From Flavobacteriales bacterium UBA952 (GTDB lineage: Bacteria; Bacteroidota; Bacteroidia; Flavobacteriales_D; Crocinitomicaceae), in assembly GCA_002293185.1 (NCBI GenBank), contig DBCS01000008.1:124001-188000 (forward strand): a DNA stretch of 64,000 bases, read 5' to 3'. Shown here piece by piece: positions 7,362-15,376 of the stretch. The position numbers were made by a program, and so were the translations under genes. A model generated the notes under the pieces. That model did no database searches. It was given only the letters and a program-made list of their open reading frames with translations, and was not told the origin of the DNA. Every line of letters starts with the position of its first letter. Positions within the stretch are counted from its first letter, which is position 1.

Positions 7362-9539
7362 ATGAAATTCTTTTATTCGTTAGGGAGCCTTTTATGGGCT
7401 TTCCATTTTCAAGCACAAATCAGGGGTGTGGTGCAGGGTGTAGATTCACTACAAACCAAACCGCTGAAAAACGTTAAGATTACTTTACTCAGAGCCGGCA
7501 CGAGCGTTTACTCCAATGAAGACGGCACCTTTGAAATTTTATTGGGCAAGCAAAGCCCTGACACGCTTATGTTTAGCGCTAAGGGCTATCGTTCAGACCA
7601 AATGGTGGTGACGCGTTCAGACCGTTTTGCGGCGCTACATGTGGTGTTGGTTTCGGGGCAGTTGATCCGAGAAATCGTCGTAGAGGGCGGCAAAGACGCC
7701 CACGGCATTGCCAAATTGAAAACCTTGCACGTCGAGGAGCTCACAAGTGCCGAATTTCGAAAGGCCGCCTGCTGTAATTTGTCGGAGTCTTTCGAAACAA
7801 ATGCCACCATAGACGTCAGTATGGCCGATGCCATATCAGGCGCTAAAAAAATTCAGCTTTTGGGCTTAGATGCAGTTTACACGCAGCTGCAAATGGAAAA
7901 CATACCTTTTTTGCGCGGCCTTGAAAGCACCTTTGGTATGCACGTCATACCCGGTACTTGGCTCGAGTCTATTCAGATCACCAAAGGAACCGGTTCTGTT
8001 GTGAATGGCTATGAGTCTATGGCGGGCTTGGTCAATTTAGAATTTAAAAAACCCAAAGACCTTCCTTTGCTATATCTCAATGCGTATCAGAACCGCTTTG
8101 GGCGCACAGAACTCAATGTGCAAAGTGGCCAGCGGCTCTCCGAGCGCTGGCACATGGGCACTTTCCTTGCTGGCGCTGGTGTTTATGGAAACATTGACAA
8201 CAACAATGATGGTTTCAGAGATCAAGTGCTGTCCAATACCTTTAACCTCTTGCAGCGCTTCAGCTACCAAGGCCCGCGCATGGAGGCGCAGTTGGGTATT
8301 CAAGCCTACGCCGACGACAAAACGGGCGGGCAAATGAGTTTTAGCAAGCAAAACCCCGTTGGTTTTGGTATGGGGCTGCAAAGTCAGCACCTCTCCGCTT
8401 TTTCGAAAACCGGATTTTTTGGCAAAAAGCCAGGCCAAAGCTTGGGCATTATTGCTAACGTCAAATTTCAAGACCTAAAAGGCTTTTACGGCCTGCGCAC
8501 TTTTGAGGGCAAAGAAAGGAGACTGTATCTGAATGCCATTTACGATGGTATCATCGGCACGGCCGACCACAAAATCAAAGTAGGTGCCAGTTTTTTGGGC
8601 CTGCAAATTGGGCAGTTTGCCGCGCAGCCAAATGGGCTCATGACCCTGGGCAATGAGCGCACAGAATGGGTACCGGGCGTATTTGCCGAGTATACCTACT
8701 CGGGTAACCGCCTGTCGGCGGTTGTAGGTACGCGCTTTGACCAACACAACCTTGCAGGCGCACAGTTGGCCCCGGGCGCGCACCTCAAATACGCCCTCAC
8801 CCCTCAACTGGACGTACGCGCTACCGCTGGCCGCGCTTGGCGCTTGCCCAATTACGTCATGGACAACCTCTCCTTATTGGCCAGTTCTAAGGTTTGGCTT
8901 GGCAATCAGGCCTTACTCCCCGAAATTTCGTATAATTTAGGCGCATCTATCGTGCAAGGATTTATTTTCAATAAACGCAAGGGCAGCCTTAGTTTAGATG
9001 CCTTCTACACGCGGTTTTCGCAACAATTAGTGGCCGACCGCGACACCCTTTCTAATTTTGTGGTTTTCAAAAACCTGAGCAATAACTCTTTGGCAAGTGT
9101 TGTGCAGTTCGAATTTTCCTATGAAGTTTTGCGCGGCCTAGATCTGCGCTTGGCCTATAAGTTTCAAGATGTTCGTGCGCTTTTCGATGGCAAACTACAA
9201 ACGCAAGTGCTGCTGCCGCGCCAGCGCTATTTTGCCAATGTTGCCTACATGACCCGTAACAAACGCTGGGCTTGTGACCTTACGTACTCGCGCTATAGCG
9301 CCGTGCGCTTGCCGCAAAATGGACAGGGTAAACCATGGGCGCTGCTCAATGGCCAAATCACGAGAAACTGGAAAAAAACAGAATTGTATTTAGGAGGCGA
9401 AAACCTCCTGAACATCATGCAAGATCAGCCCATTATAGGTGCGGCAAACCCGTTTGGTTCGGATTTTGATGCGACAGAAATTTGGGCGCCAATTATGGGT
9501 TGGAATGCTTATCTTGGCTTCAGATTTACGATCAAATAA
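7362..9539 (+). CDS. TonB-dependent outer-membrane receptor, CCNLSESF type
   Basis: This 725-aa receptor has a signal peptide (to about residue 19) and a carboxypeptidase-regulatory-like domain (about 20-105). The plug contains AACCNLSESFETN (Cys137-Cys138), and a 22-strand-type barrel with GENLLNI near the C-terminus follows. It should import a ligand across the outer membrane using TonB energy. The paired Cys in the plug and the flanking Cys-rich proteins suggest a metal or metal chelate, with copper the first guess. The exact substrate is inference. Confidence 0.9.
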   Translation: MKFFYSLGSLLWAFHFQAQIRGVVQGVDSLQTKPLKNVKITLLRAGTSVYSNEDGTFEILLGKQSPDTLMFSAKGYRSDQMVVTRSDRFAALHVVLVSGQLIREIVVEGGKDAHGIAKLKTLHVEELTSAEFRKAACCNLSESFETNATIDVSMADAISGAKKIQLLGLDAVYTQLQMENIPFLRGLESTFGMHVIPGTWLESIQITKGTGSVVNGYESMAGLVNLEFKKPKDLPLLYLNAYQNRFGRTELNVQSGQRLSERWHMGTFLAGAGVYGNIDNNNDGFRDQVLSNTFNLLQRFSYQGPRMEAQLGIQAYADDKTGGQMSFSKQNPVGFGMGLQSQHLSAFSKTGFFGKKPGQSLGIIANVKFQDLKGFYGLRTFEGKERRLYLNAIYDGIIGTADHKIKVGASFLGLQIGQFAAQPNGLMTLGNERTEWVPGVFAEYTYSGNRLSAVVGTRFDQHNLAGAQLAPGAHLKYALTPQLDVRATAGRAWRLPNYVMDNLSLLASSKVWLGNQALLPEISYNLGASIVQGFIFNKRKGSLSLDAFYTRFSQQLVADRDTLSNFVVFKNLSNNSLASVVQFEFSYEVLRGLDLRLAYKFQDVRALFDGKLQTQVLLPRQRYFANVAYMTRNKRWACDLTYSRYSAVRLPQNGQGKPWALLNGQITRNWKKTELYLGGENLLNIMQDQPIIGAANPFGSDFDATEIWAPIMGWNAYLGFRFTIK

Positions 9540-9588
9540 CCATATACACTTCTATATAAAAGTTCAAACATTACTTTAATCTTTAATC

Positions 9589-9915
9589 ATGAAAAATATC
9601 ATTTGCTTTCTTTTTTTAGCATTAAGCACCACCCTTTTTGCCCAAAAACCGGCTGTTGTTTCGATCCAGACCAACGCGCAGTGTGGCGATTGCAAAGAGC
9701 GCATTGAAACGGCACTCAACCAGATCAAAGGGGTTGTGTATGCCGAACTCAATTTGGAAACGAAAATTGTTGAAATCAAATATAAGCCCACCAAAACAGA
9801 CGTGGCAACGCTGCAAAATGCCTTAACGGCAATTGGCTATGACGCCGATGATCAAAAAGCAGATGCTACCGCACAAAAAGCCTTACCACTTTGCTGCCAG
9901 CCCGGGGGGCATTAG
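9589..9915 (+). CDS. Secreted heavy-metal-associated (HMA) domain protein
   Basis: This 108-aa protein has a signal peptide ending LFAQ (residue 19) and one ferredoxin-like HMA domain. The metal-binding motif is CGDC (Cys32, Cys35), compared with the usual MxCxxC. The C-terminus adds CC at 102-103 and a terminal His. It is probably a periplasmic metal chaperone that receives ions from, or protects, the upstream receptor system. Its TAG stop (9913-9915) overlaps by two bases the TAA stop (9912-9914 on minus) of the convergent gene. Confidence 0.85.
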   Translation: MKNIICFLFLALSTTLFAQKPAVVSIQTNAQCGDCKERIETALNQIKGVVYAELNLETKIVEIKYKPTKTDVATLQNALTAIGYDADDQKADATAQKALPLCCQPGGH

Positions 9916-10808
9916 CGCTCGAGTTTATAAGACAAACCAATACCAATAACCGACTTGAACTGTGTGCGCGGCCCTGTATTGCCATCGCTGTCGGTAATGC
10001 GGACGTCGTCGTCGTAAATAAGATTCCATTGCGCTGAAGCCGACACCAACGAGTTGACTCTAAAAAGAAGCAAAAGCTCTCCGTTGACATCTATATTTTC
10101 AGGGTTGTTGAGGTAATTGCTAAACAATTCTAGCTTGGATTTCATTTCGATATTCTTGGCAATAGGCCGGTTGTATTTCATTTTGAGGTAGGCGCCATAT
10201 TCCTGGCGGTAGCGCATGCCTGGATCCACGCCAAAAGAGCCTTTTGCACAGAGGCTATCATCAAGCACAAAAGTGGATTTGATGGCGATGGATGAAAAGA
10301 ATATATTAAAGTTGTCATCTTTGCGGAAGTCTGCCCCAAGCGCCAAATTCAAATAGCCTGGCGCCATGAGCCTAGACACCGGAATGGAGTCGTTGGGGTA
10401 GGTGTAGCCATTGATACTCTGGGTCCGGAAGCTCGAGACAAAAGTAAGGAAGAAGCCCTTGGCGAGCTGCATTCCGAATGTACTTGAGAGGTCTAGCCTA
10501 TCATCGGTTTTTTGGGCGCCAATTCCTTTGTTGTCGAAGTATTTAATGCCTCCTAGGGCAAAACTTGCGTCGTTGGTCCATTTGATGTTGTCTCGGGTGT
10601 AATAGGCAGAACCACTTGCTGCACCAATAATAGAGATATTATTGCGGCCGCCGGCATTCCAATTGACAAAAGAAGTTTGGGTTCCGCTCAACGAATAAAG
10701 CGATTTAAATATCCAATATGCCGTTGAATCTTGGGCGAATAAGGGTAGGATGCCTCCAAGACCAAACATAAATAAGAAAAATGTGTTTTTGGATAATAAA
10801 GCCATCAC
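9912..10808 (-). CDS. DUF3078 outer-membrane-associated protein
   Basis: This 298-aa protein has a signal peptide (MALLSKNTFFLFMFGLGG..FAQ) and the DUF3078 signature: FVNWNAGGRNNISIIG near the N-terminus, DDRLDLSSTFGMQ in the middle, and a C-terminal strand GIGLSYKLER. The strand pattern fits an outer-membrane barrel. Function is unknown. The start is the GTG at 10808 (4 nt after a TATTTTTG element) or the ATG three bases on. It is divergent from the DUF3089 gene with only 12 bp between them. Confidence 0.8.
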   Translation of the reverse strand: MMALLSKNTFFLFMFGLGGILPLFAQDSTAYWIFKSLYSLSGTQTSFVNWNAGGRNNISIIGAASGSAYYTRDNIKWTNDASFALGGIKYFDNKGIGAQKTDDRLDLSSTFGMQLAKGFFLTFVSSFRTQSINGYTYPNDSIPVSRLMAPGYLNLALGADFRKDDNFNIFFSSIAIKSTFVLDDSLCAKGSFGVDPGMRYRQEYGAYLKMKYNRPIAKNIEMKSKLELFSNYLNNPENIDVNGELLLLFRVNSLVSASAQWNLIYDDDVRITDSDGNTGPRTQFKSVIGIGLSYKLER

Positions 10809-10812
10809 CTTG

Positions 10813-10820
10813 CAAAAATA
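10813..10820 (-). promoter_or_regulatory. -7 element TATTTTTG, 4 nt before GTG
   Basis: On minus: TATTTTTG, CAAG, then GTG at 10808. Transcription would start at or next to the start codon, so the mRNA would be leaderless or nearly so. Confidence 0.5.
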
Positions 10821-11789
10821 ATGCGTTTTCTAACCTTACTTTTCTTGTATCTTCCAATTATATCAACAGGGCTTTATGCACAAACTGCAGCAGATTATAG
10901 CCTAGCTCAAAATTGGGCTGCACTCCCCCAGCAAATTCCTCCAGATTTAAAGTCAAAAATTGCCGATACTTCACTTCACGCAATTGCCGATGTGTTTTAC
11001 GTTTATCCTACCTTAAATACGGCTAAATCAGACTTTCGTTGGAATGTGCCCCTCGAAGACGCTTCGCAACGCGGCAAAGTACTCGAAACCGCACTGCCCT
11101 TTCAAGGGAGTGCTTTTGCTGAGGCTGGACGCTTTTATTGTCCGTTTTATCGCTCTGCGCATTTGCGATCTTATTACGTCGATGATCCGAAAGGAAAAGA
11201 AGCGTTAGCGCTGGCTTACGCCGACGTTCGGGCAGCCTTTCTTTATTACCTAGCGCACTACAACCAGGGCAGACCAATTATTTTGGCAGGCCATAGCCAA
11301 GGAAGTACCCATTGCGGGCTTTTGCTACAAGAATTTTTCGATGGCCAGCCCTTGCAGCAACAATTAATAGTAGCTTACCTACCTGGGGTTGGTATTTTTC
11401 CAGATCAGCTCAGTCATATTCCGCTGCTCACGAGCCCCACCCAAACAGGAGGTTATGTTACTTGGAATACCTTTAAAAAACGCATAGACCGCTCCGCTTA
11501 TAACAAATGGTATAAGGGAAGGGCAGTGGTGAATCCGGTTTCATGGACCCTTGAACCTCTGGTGCCCAAAGAGACCCACAAAGGATTTTTATACGTCGAT
11601 AATCAAGTATATGCCGCGCAATTTCAGACCCATTTAATTGACGGTGCCATTTGGATTGACAGGCCCAAAGGCAAGTTTTTTTTGATGAGTTTAACCATGC
11701 GCAATTACCATATCGGAGATATCAATTTATTTTGGCAAGATATCCGAGAAAATGCGCGTTTACGCGTCCAAAGTTTTAATGAAAAATAA
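10821..11789 (+). CDS. DUF3089 alpha/beta-hydrolase, exported
   Basis: This 322-aa protein has a signal peptide ending YAQ (residue 21). It matches DUF3089 hydrolases: DVFYVYPTL near residue 57 and the nucleophile elbow GHSQGS with Ser159. The enzyme should be a periplasmic esterase or lipase-like hydrolase; the substrate is unknown. The gene lies 33 bp upstream of gcvP on the same strand, but gcvP has its own -7 element, so co-transcription is not required. Confidence 0.85.
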   Translation: MRFLTLLFLYLPIISTGLYAQTAADYSLAQNWAALPQQIPPDLKSKIADTSLHAIADVFYVYPTLNTAKSDFRWNVPLEDASQRGKVLETALPFQGSAFAEAGRFYCPFYRSAHLRSYYVDDPKGKEALALAYADVRAAFLYYLAHYNQGRPIILAGHSQGSTHCGLLLQEFFDGQPLQQQLIVAYLPGVGIFPDQLSHIPLLTSPTQTGGYVTWNTFKKRIDRSAYNKWYKGRAVVNPVSWTLEPLVPKETHKGFLYVDNQVYAAQFQTHLIDGAIWIDRPKGKFFLMSLTMRNYHIGDINLFWQDIRENARLRVQSFNEK

Positions 11790-11790
11790 G

Positions 11791-11798
11791 TATTTTTG
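11791..11798 (+). promoter_or_regulatory. -7 element TATTTTTG upstream of gcvP
   Basis: Full TAnnTTTG match 24 nt before the gcvP ATG (11823). No TTG at the expected -33 distance. No glycine riboswitch is visible in the 33-bp gap. Confidence 0.5.
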
Positions 11799-11822
11799 TA
11801 GACCCAAAATCGACCACCATAC

Positions 11823-14660
11823 ATGACACCTTTTGAAAGACGCCATATAGGCCCAGGAGCTTCTGAAGAAGCACAAATGTTAGCTGCAGTTGGCGTAGCA
11901 TCGCTCTCCACGCTCATCGACCAAACGATACCCGCTCAAATTCGCCTCAATCGCGAACTCCGCATCGATGCTGCGCTTTCCGAACAGGCTTACCTAGACC
12001 ACATTACGGCACTTGGCGCTCAAAATAAAGTATTGAAGTCTTTTATTGGTTTGGGTTATCACGAAACCATTGTGCCTTCTGTGATTTTGCGAAACGTGCT
12101 CGAAAACCCAGGATGGTATACCGCCTATACCCCGTACCAAGCAGAAATTGCACAAGGGCGTCTAGAAGCATTACTCAATTTCCAAACCATGGTTATTGAG
12201 CTTTCCGGCATGACCATCGCCAACGCTTCTTTACTCGACGAAGCCACTGCAGCAGCAGAAGCCATGATCATGTTTTACAATTCGCGCAGCCGTGCCGACG
12301 TCCAAGCAGGCCGCAACAAATTTTTTGTCGACCAAAACACCTTGCCCCAAAGTATTGACGTCATGAAGGGCCGCGCGCTCAATTTGGGCATCGATTTCAT
12401 TGTTGGCGATGCCACTACCTTAGCTCCAGACACCGCTTATTTTGGTGTTTTTGTGCAGTATCCGAACGCCAAAGGCCATATTCAAGATTGGTCTGCTTCC
12501 ATTGCTGGCTGGAAAGCAGCCGGCATGCAAGTTGCGGTGGGCTCAGACCTGCTCTCCCTCGTTTTACTTCAATCTCCGGGTAGCATGGGCGCCGATGTCG
12601 TAACGGGTTCTGCCCAGCGCTTCGGGGTGCCAATGGGCTACGGAGGCCCGCACGCCGCTTTCTTTGCCACCAAAGAAGACTACAAACGCAACTTACCAGG
12701 CCGGATCATAGGCGTTTCCAAAGATGCCGACGACAACCAAGCACTACGCATGGCCTTGCAAACCCGCGAACAACACATCAAACGAGACAAAGCAACCTCC
12801 AATATTTGTACAGCTCAAGCGCTTTTGGCGGTAATGGCCTCCATGTATGCTGTTTACCACGGCCCAGATGGCATCCGCGCTATAGCCAACCATGTACACG
12901 CTTTGGCGAGCACCGCTGCCAAAAGCTTGCAACATGCCGGCATCGCTATTGGCTCCGGTCATTTCTTCGATACCATTCACTTACAAGGCGTCGATTGCAA
13001 ATCCATAAGAGGCAAAGCAGAAGCTGCAGGTCTCAATTTCAATTACATCTCTGACAACGAACTCAGTATTTCTTTTGGCGAGCCGCACACCCATGCAGAC
13101 CTACAAGCGGTCTTGGCTGTTTTTGGCGCCCAAATTCAAGTCGCCAATACGGCCATTCCAGCTGCGCTTAGCCGCACTGAGCCCGTTCTTTCACATCCTG
13201 TTTTTAACTCCTATCATTCGGAGTCTCGCATGATGCGCTACCTCAAGCGTCTCGAAAACAAAGACCTTTCTTTGGTACACTCCATGATTCCGCTCGGTTC
13301 TTGCACCATGAAACTCAATGCAGCTTCCGAAATGATGGCCGTTACCAACCCGCAATTTGCCAATATGCACCCGTTTGCTCCCTTAGATCAGGCAGTAGGG
13401 TACCACAAGATGTTCGCACAACTTGCCCAAGACCTCTGCGAGGCTACCGGTTTTGCAGCAGTTTCTTTGCAGCCCAACTCTGGCGCACAAGGCGAATACG
13501 CAGGCTTAATGGTCATCAAAGCTTACCATGAGTCGAGAGGAGATTTCCAACGAAAAAAAATGATCATTCCGTCTTCTGCACACGGCACCAACCCCGCATC
13601 TGCTGTAATGGCAGGTTTTGAAGTTGTGGTTACCGGCTGCGACGAAAACGGCAACATCGATATCGAAGAACTTCGCAACGTAGCCACCGAACTCAAAGAT
13701 GTGTTGGCTGGAATTATGGTTACTTACCCATCTACACACGGTGTTTACGAAGAAGGCATCATCGAAGTCACGAGCATTATTCACGACAACGGAGGCCAAG
13801 TTTACATGGATGGTGCCAACATGAATGCGCAAGTTGGCCTAACCAACCCAGGTAATATTGGTGCCGATGTCTGCCACCTTAATCTTCACAAAACCTTCGC
13901 CATACCGCATGGCGGTGGAGGCCCTGGTATGGGTCCGATTGGTGTAGGAGCTCACCTCGCGCCTTTCTTGCCGAGTAATCCGCTGATCAAAACTGGTGGT
14001 GAAAAGCCAATCCACGCGATTTCAGCTGCGCCGTATGGTTCTGCTTTAATTTTAACCATTTCTTACGCCTACATCAAGATGCTAGGAGCTGAGGGCTTGC
14101 GTCGTTCTACAGAATTAGCGATCCTCAATGCCAATTACATTGCTTCTCGCTTAAAAGGACACTACGACACCCTCTACACCGGTGCCAACGGTACGGTTGC
14201 TCACGAAATGATCCTCGATTGCCGAGACTTCAAAAGAACTGCCGACATCGAAGTAGCAGATATAGCCAAGCGCCTGATCGATTTTGGCTTCCATGCACCC
14301 ACTGTTTCTTTCCCTGTTGCCGGAACCCTCATGATAGAGCCAACAGAGTCCGAGGACAAAGAAGAGCTAGACCGCTTCTGCGACGCCATGATCAAAATTC
14401 GTGAAGAAATCCGCGAGATCGAAAATGGCCATGCCGATAAATCCAATAACCTGCTCAAAAACGCACCGCATACCGCAGATTGTATTATTAACCGCAACTG
14501 GACCTACCCTTACGCGCCGCAAGAAGCAGCCTACCCACTGCCTTATTTACTGGAGTCTAAATACTGGGCCCCTGTACGCCGCGTAGACAACGCCTTTGGT
14601 GACCGCAACCTCGTTTGTAGCTGCCCTAGCGTAGAAAGTTACGCACATATTCAAGACTAA
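11823..14660 (+). CDS. gcvP: Glycine dehydrogenase (decarboxylating), P-protein of the glycine cleavage system
   Basis: This 945-aa cytosolic PLP enzyme decarboxylates glycine and passes the aminomethyl group to the lipoyl H-protein, feeding one-carbon units to folate. Both halves of the fused P-protein are present. The N-terminus is MTPFERRHIGP, and the PLP-lysine motif NLHKTFAIPHGGGGPG lies around residue 690. Length matches single-chain P-proteins. Neither gcvT nor gcvH is adjacent. The stop overlaps the start of bshB1 (TAATG), so the two genes are translationally coupled. Confidence 0.97.
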   Translation: MTPFERRHIGPGASEEAQMLAAVGVASLSTLIDQTIPAQIRLNRELRIDAALSEQAYLDHITALGAQNKVLKSFIGLGYHETIVPSVILRNVLENPGWYTAYTPYQAEIAQGRLEALLNFQTMVIELSGMTIANASLLDEATAAAEAMIMFYNSRSRADVQAGRNKFFVDQNTLPQSIDVMKGRALNLGIDFIVGDATTLAPDTAYFGVFVQYPNAKGHIQDWSASIAGWKAAGMQVAVGSDLLSLVLLQSPGSMGADVVTGSAQRFGVPMGYGGPHAAFFATKEDYKRNLPGRIIGVSKDADDNQALRMALQTREQHIKRDKATSNICTAQALLAVMASMYAVYHGPDGIRAIANHVHALASTAAKSLQHAGIAIGSGHFFDTIHLQGVDCKSIRGKAEAAGLNFNYISDNELSISFGEPHTHADLQAVLAVFGAQIQVANTAIPAALSRTEPVLSHPVFNSYHSESRMMRYLKRLENKDLSLVHSMIPLGSCTMKLNAASEMMAVTNPQFANMHPFAPLDQAVGYHKMFAQLAQDLCEATGFAAVSLQPNSGAQGEYAGLMVIKAYHESRGDFQRKKMIIPSSAHGTNPASAVMAGFEVVVTGCDENGNIDIEELRNVATELKDVLAGIMVTYPSTHGVYEEGIIEVTSIIHDNGGQVYMDGANMNAQVGLTNPGNIGADVCHLNLHKTFAIPHGGGGPGMGPIGVGAHLAPFLPSNPLIKTGGEKPIHAISAAPYGSALILTISYAYIKMLGAEGLRRSTELAILNANYIASRLKGHYDTLYTGANGTVAHEMILDCRDFKRTADIEVADIAKRLIDFGFHAPTVSFPVAGTLMIEPTESEDKEELDRFCDAMIKIREEIREIENGHADKSNNLLKNAPHTADCIINRNWTYPYAPQEAAYPLPYLLESKYWAPVRRVDNAFGDRNLVCSCPSVESYAHIQD

Positions 14661-15376
14661 TGAAACTCGATATCCTTGCTTTTGGTGCCCACCCCGACGA
14701 CGTCGAACTCTCTGCGGCGGGCACCTTGTTGCACTACGCTGCGCAAGGTAAAGCAATTGGCGCGGTAGACCTCACCGAAGGCGAACTCGGCACCCGTGGT
14801 TCGGTAGCCTCTCGTTACCAAGAAGCCGAGGCAGCATCCCAACTTTTAGGCTTGAAAGTGCGCAGCAACCTTCGCATGCCCGACGGTTTTTTTGAGCACA
14901 ACCAAGCCAACTTACTTCGAATTATCGAACAAATTCGTTTGCATCGGCCAGAAATTGTAATGGCCAACGCACTTTCTGATCGCCACCCCGACCACGGCAG
15001 GGCAGGCCGTTTAGTAGCTGAAGCCTGTTTTTTGGCAGGTTTGCGCAAAATCAACACCGAGCACAACGGCACGGCTCAAGAACCTCACAGACCGCGAATG
15101 GTCTTGCATTACATCCAAGATTTTCAGTTGGAACCTTCTGTTGTTTTCGATGTTACGCCTTTTGTAAACCAAAAATTAGCGTGTGTTAAAGCCTATAAAA
15201 CGCAGTTTTTTGACCCCAATTCAAAGGAGCCCAATACACCCATATCAGGCGAGTTATTTTTTGATTTCTTAAAAGGACGCATGCAAGAAATGGGCCGCCC
15301 GGCTGGCCTCGACTACGCCGAGGGCTTTGTGATCAATAGGCGGTTTGCTGTCAAAGATTTATTTGACCTCATTTAA
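14660..15376 (+). CDS. bshB1: Bacillithiol biosynthesis deacetylase BshB1
   Basis: This 238-aa PIG-L/LmbE-family zinc hydrolase removes acetate from GlcNAc-malate to give GlcN-malate, the second step of bacillithiol synthesis. The zinc motifs are AHPDDVE (His11, Asp13, Asp14) and HPDH (109-112). GELGTRGS and the C-terminal half match BshB1 rather than general LmbE proteins. It implies that the organism uses bacillithiol as a low-molecular-weight thiol; bshA and bshC are not in this window. The gene overlaps gcvP by one base and is convergent with the S9 peptidase. Confidence 0.93.
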   Translation: MKLDILAFGAHPDDVELSAAGTLLHYAAQGKAIGAVDLTEGELGTRGSVASRYQEAEAASQLLGLKVRSNLRMPDGFFEHNQANLLRIIEQIRLHRPEIVMANALSDRHPDHGRAGRLVAEACFLAGLRKINTEHNGTAQEPHRPRMVLHYIQDFQLEPSVVFDVTPFVNQKLACVKAYKTQFFDPNSKEPNTPISGELFFDFLKGRMQEMGRPAGLDYAEGFVINRRFAVKDLFDLI

